Source: Neomicrococcus aestuarii (GTDB lineage: Bacteria > Actinomycetota > Actinomycetes > Actinomycetales > Micrococcaceae). From it: a DNA stretch of 64,000 bases. The DNA lies in contig NZ_JACHDR010000001.1 of NCBI RefSeq assembly GCF_014201135.1, positions 1,426,001-1,490,000 of the forward strand, given 5' to 3'. The translations under genes and the position numbers were made by a program. Every line of letters begins with the position of its first letter. Within the stretch, counting starts at the first letter, position 1. Below are positions 34,981 to 42,842 of the stretch, one piece after another. The notes beneath the pieces were generated by a model. The model did not search any database and was not told the DNA's origin. It saw only the letters and a list, made by a program, of their open reading frames with translations.

Positions 34981-35289
34981 GTTGATTTCCTAGGTACCTG
35001 AGGCGAGGTCGGGCCCAGTTGGCCCTGGAGGTGGGCTAAACAAACCCCAGATCCACTAGAAAAATTGTATGTTTTTACTATAAAAATTGTTGCAACTTGG
35101 TATCCACAGCCCCTCCCCCGACATCGGTCGCGACAGTTGGGACTCTACATATCTAGACCATCGGTCTATTGCGGGCACGTGAATGGCAATCCGCCATGAA
35201 GCAAATGCGCACGTCGAAGCCCGTGGAGGCAGTAGTAGCCGGAATTTCATCCGCGAAAAGATGCGGAAAAGATTCTTTGAAAAGAACTG
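34981..35289. other. Intergenic region with AT-rich promoter and palindrome
   Basis: Holds an AT-rich tract (35057-35090) that is probably the promoter of the secreted protein gene, and the palindrome at 35154. Nothing coding is convincing. Confidence 0.45.
35154..35168. promoter_or_regulatory. TAGACC-N3-GGTCTA palindrome
   Basis: A perfect 6+6 palindrome with a 3-base centre, of the TetR-operator style. A related palindrome lies upstream of the azole peptide locus at 37712. Confidence 0.45.
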
Positions 35290-35337
35290 AGGCCTCGTCT
35301 CCGGAAGGGCGTCAGCGCTTCCAGAGACGAGGCCTCA
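35290..35337 (-). terminator. Long hairpin terminator
   Basis: GAGGCCTCGTCTC-GGAAG pairs with CTTCC-GAGACGAGGCCTC (about 18 bp). On the minus strand it is followed by TTCTTTTC; it closes the flavoprotein gene at 35364. Confidence 0.9.
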
Positions 35338-35363
35338 CGAAGATTCGGTGTGGCTAAAGGTCC

Positions 35364-36812
35364 TTAGCCCCGCGGGCCGAAGCCGATCGTCACCGGTTGC
35401 GGGGCGGGAGTACTGCAGCAGGACGACGACGCAGCTGCAGTTTCGCTGGCAGGCTCAGGGGCCGAGCAGCAAGAGTCAGCGGAGGCGCCCGCATCGGCAG
35501 AGGCCGCGGGGGCCGGGGCATCGCACGATCCACCAAGATCTGACGAGCACACGCCTGTTGCCGGCAGCTCGAGCTCGACGGAATCGGCAGCAGCGCGGTC
35601 GCCTGCGAGTGCGGCCACAATGGATCGGACCTGCTCGTAGCCGGTGGCCATGAGGAACGTTGGTGCGCGGCCGTAGCTCTTCATACCCACAATGTAGAAG
35701 TCGGTTTCCGGATGGGAAAGCGCTCGCTCGCCGTGAGCTTTCACGGTTCCGCAGCTGTGGAACTCGGGGTCGATCAGCGGGCCAAGCTCGCGCGGAGCTT
35801 CCACCATGAGGTCCATGTCCAGGCGTAGCTCTGAGAGCATGCGCAGGTCGGGCCGGAAGCCGGTGGCTGGAACCAATAGGTCGACGTCGAGGGTGCGCTC
35901 ATCGGCGAGCTTGACCGTCAAGCGGTCGTCAGCCTCAAGTGCAGTGACGGATACGTTCTCGAGAATGGCGATGTCACCATTTTCGACGAACTTCCGCAGT
36001 GACGTTCCCAGTTGGCCACGTGCGGGGAGCTCGTCAAGAGCACCGCCGCCATACAGCCGGACTGGATTCGCGACTCCGCGCAAGCCCCAGTAAATAGTAG
36101 TTTCCGGGTGCTTCTGGCGTAGCTTGCCCAGACTGATGAGCGTGTTCGCAGCCGAGTGCCCGGCACCCAATACCAAAACAGTCTTACCCGCGAACCCGTC
36201 GAAGTCGGCACCCAACGGATCCGGCAGCGGCGTCGTGATGAATCCGGCGTCGCGAGCCGCAGCTTCACCGATTGCCTCAATCCCCGATCGACCCACGGGA
36301 TTCGGAGAATTCCAGGTACCGGAGGCGTCGATCACGGCGCGAGCGAGAATGTCCTCAACTCCGGTTTCCGTTTGCGTGCGCACGAGGAACAGGGATTCCT
36401 TGCGGCCGCCGGTTCGGGTCTTATCGACTCCCCCACCGTCTTCGCGGACGCGGGTCACGTTCGTGACGCGGTGACCGTAAGAGATGCGAGGCGCCAGTTC
36501 GGGATGCTCGGAGAGCGGCGCGAGGTACTCGTTGACCATGTCGGCACCGGCGGGCAGCTTCGTCTCGCGGGGAGCCTCCCACGTGGCGGTGTAAGTATCA
36601 GTGGTGGTTTCCAAAAGTCGGCGCGATGCCGCGTCAATGTTGTAGCGCCACGTGGAGAAGAGCTTGATGTGGCCCCACGCCTGCATGGCCGCGCCTGCGC
36701 TGGCGCCAGCCTCGAGCACGCGAACGTCCAGATTTCGTTCCAATAAGTGCGCGGCCGCGGCAAGACCGATGGGTCCAGCCCCAATGACGACGACGGGGTA
36801 GCTATTCTTCAT
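35364..36812 (-). CDS. FAD-dependent oxidoreductase with Cys-rich tail
   Basis: About 482 residues. An N-terminal FAD motif (VVVIGAGPIGLAAAAHLLER), an NADP motif near residue 195 (VLVLGAGHSAANTLISLG) and PATGFRPDLRML place it among flavin monooxygenase or thioredoxin reductase-like proteins. The last ~65 residues form a Ser/Ala/Pro-rich tail with single Cys residues and two CC pairs (DSCCSAPEP, SSCCSTPAP). Similar flavoproteins occur in actinobacterial arsenic operons, so a thiol or metalloid role is possible. The ATG at 36812 fits the family; the 17 codons before it do not. Confidence 0.8.
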   Translation of the reverse strand: MKNSYPVVVIGAGPIGLAAAAHLLERNLDVRVLEAGASAGAAMQAWGHIKLFSTWRYNIDAASRRLLETTTDTYTATWEAPRETKLPAGADMVNEYLAPLSEHPELAPRISYGHRVTNVTRVREDGGGVDKTRTGGRKESLFLVRTQTETGVEDILARAVIDASGTWNSPNPVGRSGIEAIGEAAARDAGFITTPLPDPLGADFDGFAGKTVLVLGAGHSAANTLISLGKLRQKHPETTIYWGLRGVANPVRLYGGGALDELPARGQLGTSLRKFVENGDIAILENVSVTALEADDRLTVKLADERTLDVDLLVPATGFRPDLRMLSELRLDMDLMVEAPRELGPLIDPEFHSCGTVKAHGERALSHPETDFYIVGMKSYGRAPTFLMATGYEQVRSIVAALAGDRAAADSVELELPATGVCSSDLGGSCDAPAPAASADAGASADSCCSAPEPASETAAASSSCCSTPAPQPVTIGFGPRG

Positions 36813-36862
36813 GACCACGCACTCCAAGACTGAGACAACTCTAAAGACATAGACGAACTTCA

Positions 36863-36906
36863 ATGTCTCAATGCTACGTCAAGACATACGCGATTGCGCA
36901 TATATT
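36863..36906 (-). promoter_or_regulatory. Possible operators of the flavoprotein gene
   Basis: ATGTCT and AGACAT form an inverted repeat about 13 bases apart, followed by a near-palindrome ATACGCG-ATTG-CGCATAT. Either may bind the unknown regulator of the flavoprotein gene. Confidence 0.35.
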
Positions 36907-36926
36907 GCTTCGCGGATACGCGCCAC

Positions 36927-37481
36927 CTAAAGCAGCGGCCCATTAGCGGAATACTGCGAGGTGACGTATCCATTTCGAATGGCGAGTTCAGCCACCTCTA
37001 GCCGTTGAAGTGTTGACATGTCCCTTCGCACGTCTGCGAGCGCTCGCCCCACGGTTGTTGAGCGAACACCGCGGTAGAAGATCAGGTTGTCATTGATGTT
37101 GTCGACGTCATCCTCGTCGTCCATCAGATCGGTGCGATATTCCAGCTCCATCCACGCGGGCAGCGCTCTGCGCACGCGGCGACTCGTGCCAACTTGAATT
37201 TTAGGGACATCAACGGGCAGTAGTTCCAAGAGCTTGAAGACCGATTCGCGGTGCAAGAACGCATCTCGCCCCGCGAGGGCAACGGCAATCATGGGTTTCG
37301 TGAACGACGTAGCCTGGATATCGCGGTGCGTGTAGACGCCGTTCCCAAATGCTCGTAAGGCTCCGCGGGCTGCAAGTTTGCGCAGTTCAACCGCCGGAAT
37401 GCCGGCATCTTCAGCCTCTGCAAGTGTCACCACGCCGTGACTAACGGCCGCCATTTCACGCAATTCTTGCCGATATGTCAT
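36927..37481 (-). CDS. AbiEi-family antitoxin-like protein (orphan)
   Basis: About 184 residues with the N-terminal winged helix of AbiEi-type IV antitoxins (GVVTLAEAEDAGIPAVELRK, GALRAFGNGVYTH) and a C-terminal domain (KIQVGTSRRVRRALPAWMEL, STTVGRALADVRRD). In complete systems it pairs with an AbiEii nucleotidyltransferase toxin; none is adjacent. The ATG at 37481 follows AGGAGG. An inverted repeat in its promoter suggests autoregulation. Confidence 0.8.
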   Translation of the reverse strand: MTYRQELREMAAVSHGVVTLAEAEDAGIPAVELRKLAARGALRAFGNGVYTHRDIQATSFTKPMIAVALAGRDAFLHRESVFKLLELLPVDVPKIQVGTSRRVRRALPAWMELEYRTDLMDDEDDVDNINDNLIFYRGVRSTTVGRALADVRRDMSTLQRLEVAELAIRNGYVTSQYSANGPLL

Positions 37482-37500
37482 GCATTGCCTCCTGCCAAAT

Positions 37501-37548
37501 ACGTACCAAAAAACGGTACGTTTCTGACACGGCCCACAGATACGTACA
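37501..37548 (-). promoter_or_regulatory. Operator of the AbiEi-like gene
   Basis: ACGTACC (37501-37507) and GGTACGT (37515-37521) form a perfect inverted repeat with a 7-base A-rich centre; a third ACGTAC half-site is at 37542. AbiEi proteins repress their own promoters at such repeats. Confidence 0.55.
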
Positions 37549-37908
37549 CGAGTATTTTGTCGCCTTTTCATCGAGCGCGGGCGGGGTGTGGATATGTGGT
37601 TGCTCCGGCGAAAATTAGTCCACAGAAGGATCTATTGCTGGAAGCGAAGTAGGTGGCTCAACAATCCACTCCCTTCAGATGCCACCCATCAGGCGCGATG
37701 GATATCCCCGTTTAGACGTTCGTCTAACCCTGTGCGACTTTCGGACTATCTTTTATAAAAACCGTTTATTTGGCCGCGGCGCGTTGGTAGCGTAACCAGC
37801 GCGGACGTAGTTCATAGCTAGTCATTTTGGGGCTATGAGGTTCGCTCTCATGATCGGCGGGTTCGGCTCACGAATTCGAACATCGAAAACTGAGAGGGGG
37901 GATTTACC
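37549..37908 (+). promoter_or_regulatory. Control region of the azole peptide locus
   Basis: A 360-base non-coding region before the precursor gene. It has the perfect palindrome TTAGACGTTCGTCTAA at 37712-37727 (TetR-operator style), an AT-rich TTTTATAAAA at 37751-37760 that could be a -10 region, and a very strong GAGGGGGGA ribosome site at 37894. The long leader (over 100 bases after the AT tract) may hold further control. No TetR gene lies inside the locus. Confidence 0.55.
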
Positions 37909-38025
37909 GTGGTCAAGATTGCAATGGCTGAAGAGAAGCACTTCTCTGCCGAAGCTGCTGTGGCACCCGGTGGCTGGTGCTGCACGTGCTGCTGCTGGTG
38001 CTGGGTAAATATCTTCAATTTCTAG
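37909..38025 (+). CDS. SagA-like linear azole peptide precursor (38 residues)
   Basis: A short gene starting at GTG 37909, 7-8 bases after GAGGGGGGA. The leader (residues 1-22) is acidic/helical and ends VAPGG, identical to the leader-core junction of streptolysin S (SagA). The core WCCTCCCWCWVNIFNF has six cysteines and one threonine that a YcaO cyclodehydratase could turn into thiazoles and a methyloxazole, plus three tryptophans. An internal ATG (37924) lacks a ribosome site. It is directly upstream of the full modification and export gene set on the same strand. The Trp-Cys pattern is unlike the precursors I know. Confidence 0.93.
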   Translation: MVKIAMAEEKHFSAEAAVAPGGWCCTCCCWCWVNIFNF

Positions 38026-38111
38026 TCAGATTCATCAGTGAACAAGGTTGGCGTTGCTAGCTCTCGCGAGTCAAGTACTGGTTAGCGGCGTCAACTGTTG
38101 AAAGAGACCTC

Positions 38112-39092
38112 ATGACCTCTCGCCCTGCACAATCTTCTTCCTTCACGGATCACCCGGCCAGTGATTCTTCCTTCCTGCACGACGGCGCAAAAACGCCATC
38201 GGCCGCCCTCGCCCAACTCTCCAACGTCGTGAAAACGTACGGCAGCGCCACCGTAGTTAACGGTGTCTCGCTAGATGTCCTCGACGGACGCACCACCATG
38301 CTGGTGGGCCCAAACGGCTCCGGCAAAACCACCAGCATGGAAATCTTGGTGGGACTGCGCCGACCAACGAGCGGTAAGGCCCGCATCCTCGGCGAAGAGG
38401 TGGTTCCCTCTGGCAAGCACCGTATCGTCACGGGTGTTCAGCTTCAACAGTCCGGATTACCCGGACGCATCAAGGTCAAAGAGGTTCTGGGCAGTGTCGC
38501 CTCTCTCTTCGAGGAACCGGACGACATTTGGGAGCTCGCCGGCAGCCTGGGCTTGCAAGCGCATTGGAACAAGGCCGTGGACAAGCTTTCTGGCGGACTC
38601 AAGCGTCGTGTAGACATTGCCGCCGCGTGTGTAGGTCGCCCGCGCTTCTTGCTTCTCGACGAGCCAACGTCCGGTGTTGATCCAGAAGGCCGGGCGGAGC
38701 TGTGGGAATTCTTGAGGACCAGGGCACGGGCAGGATGCGGAATCCTGGCATCCACTCATGACCTGGAAGAAGCAGAAGCCTTTGCCGACCAGCTCTATGT
38801 GATGGGCAAGGGACGCATCCTCCTCCATGGCACCCCTCACGAGGTCCTTTCCTCCGCGGGCGGCGACTGGCGATTGCGCATCAACGATGCCAGCCCCGCG
38901 CAGATCCGCGTCATTGAAGAATCAGGATTCGAGCACGGACGCACCGGTATCACCAGTCTGGTGATCGGTACCTCCGACGGACTCGAGCGCTTGCGCCAAG
39001 AGCTGGTTCAGGTGGATTCCGGACCGGAAATTCGTTCCGGCCGCATCCGCTTAGAGGACGTTTTCGCTGTTACCTCGTGGAGGGAGATCTAG
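38112..39092 (+). CDS. ABC transporter ATP-binding protein of LAP locus
   Basis: A 326-residue ATPase: Walker A GPNGSGKTT, signature LSGGLKRRVDI, Walker B FLLLDEPTSGVD and H-loop STHD are intact. It has a 30-residue Ser/Ala-rich extension at the N-terminus. It belongs to the DrrA/SagG-like exporters. It is followed 3 bases later by the permease, so the two should assemble and export the mature peptide, which can also give self-immunity. An 86-base gap after the precursor gene may tune expression. Confidence 0.9.
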   Translation: MTSRPAQSSSFTDHPASDSSFLHDGAKTPSAALAQLSNVVKTYGSATVVNGVSLDVLDGRTTMLVGPNGSGKTTSMEILVGLRRPTSGKARILGEEVVPSGKHRIVTGVQLQQSGLPGRIKVKEVLGSVASLFEEPDDIWELAGSLGLQAHWNKAVDKLSGGLKRRVDIAAACVGRPRFLLLDEPTSGVDPEGRAELWEFLRTRARAGCGILASTHDLEEAEAFADQLYVMGKGRILLHGTPHEVLSSAGGDWRLRINDASPAQIRVIEESGFEHGRTGITSLVIGTSDGLERLRQELVQVDSGPEIRSGRIRLEDVFAVTSWREI

Positions 39093-39095
39093 ACC

Positions 39096-39896
39096 ATGCA
39101 ACAGACTGTGCCACCCACCACCGAACGCAAACTGCCGCGGGCCGGAAGCTCGTGGAACATGCTCACCACGTGGACCACGCAAGAAATCTTGCTCCTCTTA
39201 AGGGAGCCCGTGGCGATCTTCTTCTCGCTGGTCTTCCCGATCGTCATTTTCATCTTCATCGGCGTCCCGTTTGCCAACGAGGACATTGGGGACGGCGTCC
39301 GCTTCATTGACGCGATGTTCCCGTCGCTCGCCGGAACGGTGGGCGCCAACCTGCTGCTGATGGGTCTCCCGATTTATGTGGCCGAGCTGCGCAGCAAGGA
39401 TGTGGATAAGCGGTACCGTGCCATGCCTCTACCGGGATGGGTGTTCGGTGCGGCCCTTGTGATCTCTACCTTGGCCCTTGTCATCGCCGCTACGGCGTTG
39501 ATCGTGGCACTCGTGGCTGTGACCTTCGGGTTGCGCTCCGAAGTGATTTCGCCGTCGTTCTTAATTCTCTTCTTCGGCTTTATCGCCATGCTGTGCCCCT
39601 GGGGTCTCTTCCTCGGCACCCTGCCGTTCTCGCCCCGCGCTATCCAAGCCATCACCGCCGGCGTCTTCTTCGTGATGTTCTTCGGCTCCGGAGCCGCGGC
39701 ACCGATTGACGGCCTGCCGGAAGTCATCAAAACAGCCCTCGAATTCAATCCGCTCAAAATCTGGTTCGACGCCATGGTCAGCGTGTACGTAGGCCACGGT
39801 CTCCCGTCGGAATCCGTCTGGAAAATCCTTGTCACCCTAGCGGTCTCCGCACTCTTGCTGGTGATCGGTCTCAAGAATTGGAATAAAGCCTCATGA
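39096..39896 (+). CDS. ABC-2 type permease of LAP locus
   Basis: A 266-residue permease with six helices of the ABC-2 family (SagH/DrrB-like). The first helix follows ILLLLREPVAIFFSLVFPIV, and the family EFNPLKIWFDAM segment precedes the last helix. The gene partners the preceding ATPase, giving a 1+1 exporter rather than the two-permease SagGHI arrangement. It overlaps the YcaO gene by 4 bases. Confidence 0.88.
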   Translation: MQQTVPPTTERKLPRAGSSWNMLTTWTTQEILLLLREPVAIFFSLVFPIVIFIFIGVPFANEDIGDGVRFIDAMFPSLAGTVGANLLLMGLPIYVAELRSKDVDKRYRAMPLPGWVFGAALVISTLALVIAATALIVALVAVTFGLRSEVISPSFLILFFGFIAMLCPWGLFLGTLPFSPRAIQAITAGVFFVMFFGSGAAAPIDGLPEVIKTALEFNPLKIWFDAMVSVYVGHGLPSESVWKILVTLAVSALLLVIGLKNWNKAS

Positions 39897-41374
39897 CAAC
39901 CACCACGCCCCACCTCAAAACCACCTTCTACAACCAGTCCGTCCCGTGGCTTCCGGTGAAATCCACCCGAGCCGAGTACGACTCGATGCAAGAAATGCTC
40001 AAGGTCTACAGCCCGTTCGGTGAGATCCGTACCGTCATGACTTCGCTACGCCCAGGCATCGGCGTGGACGGTTACCAGGGTTCTGCGACGCCCATGTCCT
40101 TGGACCACGTGTTCCGTCGGATGATCGGACTGCCCGGATTGGACACCGGTTTGGACCGGGACATTTACGGTGGCGGCAAGGGCCTGACCATCGCGGATTC
40201 GGTGCTCTCGTCTTTGGGTGAGGCGATTGAGCGCATGCTCGGCTCCTTCTCTTGCATTACGCAAGACAACCTCTCGGCGCAATGGTTTGGCTCCGCCACG
40301 GAACTCGAGGCGATGGGACGCAAGTACGTGGGACCCGAGCAATACCCGATGTTCGCCGAGCAGCAGCTCGAAATCGACGGGTTCTTGTGCGAGGCCTGGA
40401 ACGCCGAGAGCAAGATGCACTGGATCCCGGGCACCAACTTGCTCACGGGCGAAGAATATTGGGTGCCTGCACAGCTGGTGCACCTCTTCTACTTCCGCGA
40501 GCACGGCGAAGCGCGCATCGGTGTTTCCTCCTCCGGCGGTCTCGCGACGCACCTGAATGATGAGCGTGCGCTCTCGCACGGAATTTTGGAGATTATTGAG
40601 CGCGACGCCGCCAACTTGAGTTGGTTTACCAAGGTGCTGCCCCAGCGGGTGGAGATAGATCGCGAGTTCAAGGACCCTGCCATCCGGCGGTGGATGGAAA
40701 GCGCCGAGCGCGCCGGCATCAACGTGGACTTTTACGCGCACCGCACGGATATCCCGGGGGTTGTGGTGGTCACCGCGATCTCCGTCGAGGACAGCCTCGA
40801 CGAGAACGGCTACCTCGCCGGCGGTGGCGTGGGCATGGACGCGGAGTCCGCGGTCCGCAGTGCGATCGCCGAGCTCATTCAGTCCGAACGCATGGTGCGC
40901 ACCCCAGAAATCGCGCCGTCCTGGCGCGTGGTTCAGGGCTTCAAACGGCTCTTCGGCATCAACCGAGACGCCACCGCGAGCGACTTCACCAACTTCATTC
41001 AGGTGGTCCCGTTCTACGGGTACGCGGAAAACCAGAAGACCTTGGACTGGTACCTGCGAGCGACCGATCAGCCCGTGGTCAAGCTCTCCGAACTACCGAA
41101 CAGCAAACCGACGGACGATGTCTCCGAGTTGGAATCCATTCTGGAGATCTGCCGGACGGCGGAGCTGACACCGATCGCTTTTGACTTCACGCCGAGCAAC
41201 TTCAACAACGTGAAGCTCAAGAAGGTCTTCATCCCGGAGATGGTGCCCGCGTTCCCACCGAACCTCATGATGCTGGGCCACTACCGCTACTACGAGCTTC
41301 CGCAGCGGTTGGGCCTGAGCAACGAACGGCTCACCTACGAAGAGCTCACCACTGAGCCACTGCCATACCCGTAA
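39893..41374 (+). CDS. YcaO cyclodehydratase (SagD-like)
   Basis: A 493-residue YcaO protein. ATP-binding motifs are clear: GGKGLTIADSVLSSLGEAIER near residue 95, SSGGLATHLNDERALSHGIL with EIIERDA near residue 210, and GVGMDAESAVRSAIAEL near 310. It ends EPLPYP, the C-terminal PxPxP that organises the active site in azoline-forming YcaO enzymes. It phosphorylates peptide amide oxygens so that Cys and Thr side chains cyclise to azolines. It needs the E1-like partner encoded two genes on. Confidence 0.95.
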   Translation: MTTTTPHLKTTFYNQSVPWLPVKSTRAEYDSMQEMLKVYSPFGEIRTVMTSLRPGIGVDGYQGSATPMSLDHVFRRMIGLPGLDTGLDRDIYGGGKGLTIADSVLSSLGEAIERMLGSFSCITQDNLSAQWFGSATELEAMGRKYVGPEQYPMFAEQQLEIDGFLCEAWNAESKMHWIPGTNLLTGEEYWVPAQLVHLFYFREHGEARIGVSSSGGLATHLNDERALSHGILEIIERDAANLSWFTKVLPQRVEIDREFKDPAIRRWMESAERAGINVDFYAHRTDIPGVVVVTAISVEDSLDENGYLAGGGVGMDAESAVRSAIAELIQSERMVRTPEIAPSWRVVQGFKRLFGINRDATASDFTNFIQVVPFYGYAENQKTLDWYLRATDQPVVKLSELPNSKPTDDVSELESILEICRTAELTPIAFDFTPSNFNNVKLKKVFIPEMVPAFPPNLMMLGHYRYYELPQRLGLSNERLTYEELTTEPLPYP

Positions 41375-41392
41375 AGAGAGGAACTACTTTTC

Positions 41393-41785
41393 ATGAAACA
41401 ACCCAACAAAACCTGGGCGATCGCTACCTGCATCCTTCTTGTTGCTAAGACGTTCATGATGGGCATGTCCTTCGGGGCCGGGCTCATGAACTGGAACGCA
41501 CAGATCCCGCCGCTGCCGTTGCCCACGTTCCTCTTTGCACTCGCATTCTTGCTTTCTTCTTTGTTCATGAGTGGCAGGAACATGCTGGTGGGCCACTTAT
41601 CCAGCCTGGTGTTGGGCATCGTCACCGGTTGGAGCGCAGTGTCCTCTTTGCTAGTTCAGCAGTACACCGCGTGGTCCACGGTCGCGCTGGTCACCAGTGT
41701 GGCGCTCATGATTGCCGCCGGTGCCGCTGCGATCCAACGACGCTCTTTCGATCAGTCACAGGCTCCCGCGACTTCTCAGATCTAG
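41393..41785 (+). CDS. Small membrane protein in LAP locus
   Basis: A 130-residue protein with four hydrophobic helices and short loops, ending in a Gln/Ser tail. Not recognised. It lies between the YcaO and E1-like genes with a GAGAGGAA site before its ATG, so it is part of the operon. Plausible jobs are immunity or a third exporter component; the sequence alone does not decide. Confidence 0.75.
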   Translation: MKQPNKTWAIATCILLVAKTFMMGMSFGAGLMNWNAQIPPLPLPTFLFALAFLLSSLFMSGRNMLVGHLSSLVLGIVTGWSAVSSLLVQQYTAWSTVALVTSVALMIAAGAAAIQRRSFDQSQAPATSQI

Positions 41786-41839
41786 ACAGTTACTCACTTC
41801 AACCAACCCCGCTACTCGTGACGTAAAGGAAAACTTCTC

Positions 41840-42772
41840 ATGACTTTGACCGTTGAACCCCACGTTGAGCACTCCCCTGACCTTGGCGAAGGCCTGGTCC
41901 TGAACCCCGCGTTGAAGGTCATTCGCGCGTCCAACGATGAAGTGATTGTTCGCCACGGCTCCCGCGGCCGCAGCACCCAACGCTTCACTGATCCCGAAGC
42001 AAACGGCGTGCTCGGCAACCTCGTGGAACTCTTCCACGAGCCGTACGCCGTTGAGTCCCTCAGCACCGAGCACGAACAGATCTTGGCTCGCGAACTCGCC
42101 GAGAACGGCGTCTTGGTCCCGCAATCGCAACTGCGCTACGCCTTCTTGGTAGCTGGTCTCGGCCGCCCCGTTGAAGAGGTGACCGGCACCTACGCGATCA
42201 TCGGCGAAGGCGTGCTGGCGCAAGAGGTAGCCCGCTCTCTTCAGGACGCGCTTCCTTCGGTTCAGTTCACGTCCTTGAGCTCCGTGAGTGAGATTTCGGA
42301 TGACCCAGATTTCATCATCGCGGTAGCGGACACCCCGAACTTGGGCTTCTTCTTTGACGTCAACGAGTACGCGTTGACCACCAAGACTCGCTGGCACGCC
42401 GCCTACGTGGACGGACCGGAAGCAATTGTTGGACCGCTCTACGACCCCGAGCACACCGGCTGCTTCCACGACTACGACGTCCTCGACGAGTCCGGCCGTT
42501 CCTTGCGCGTGGACCACATGTACTCCAAGTTCCAGCCTGAAGAAGGACAAGCCCCCGAACACAAGATGCCGCTGTTCTTGGCGCAGCTCGTGGCCGGATA
42601 CCTCACCTTGTCCGTAGTCCAGGATGCGCTGCGCGAAGGCAGCTACTTGGAGGGCGAGTTCATTCGCTTGGACACAGACCGACTGGAAGTCATCAAGCAA
42701 CAGCTCAGCCGCATCGCGCGCTGCCCCGCCTGCATGGAGAACCGTCCGGACCTCCGCCACCCCTTCGTCTAG
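41840..42772 (+). CDS. E1-like cyclodehydratase partner (SagC/ocin-ThiF type)
   Basis: A 310-residue protein matching the TOMM cyclodehydratase partner family. An N-terminal winged-helix leader-binding (RRE) region spans about residues 20-100; the middle resembles a degenerate ThiF fold (TYAIIGEGVLAQEVARSL), followed by AAYVDGPEAIVGPLYDPEHT. One CPAC pair near the C-terminus and a lone Cys may form part of the zinc site. It should present the precursor to YcaO. The usual GPxCxxC is reduced to TGCF. Confidence 0.85.
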   Translation: MTLTVEPHVEHSPDLGEGLVLNPALKVIRASNDEVIVRHGSRGRSTQRFTDPEANGVLGNLVELFHEPYAVESLSTEHEQILARELAENGVLVPQSQLRYAFLVAGLGRPVEEVTGTYAIIGEGVLAQEVARSLQDALPSVQFTSLSSVSEISDDPDFIIAVADTPNLGFFFDVNEYALTTKTRWHAAYVDGPEAIVGPLYDPEHTGCFHDYDVLDESGRSLRVDHMYSKFQPEEGQAPEHKMPLFLAQLVAGYLTLSVVQDALREGSYLEGEFIRLDTDRLEVIKQQLSRIARCPACMENRPDLRHPFV

Positions 42773-42842
42773 AGTCCACGACTAGCTCTTTAAGCCGCAC
42801 TCCTTCTCTTTAGCCGCATCCCTTTTCTCGAGAGGCACTCTC

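Noticed and set aside
38026-38111. Attenuator or second precursor between the peptide gene and the ABC ATPase
   Set aside because: No convincing hairpin with a T-run and no second Cys-rich frame were found in the 86 bases.
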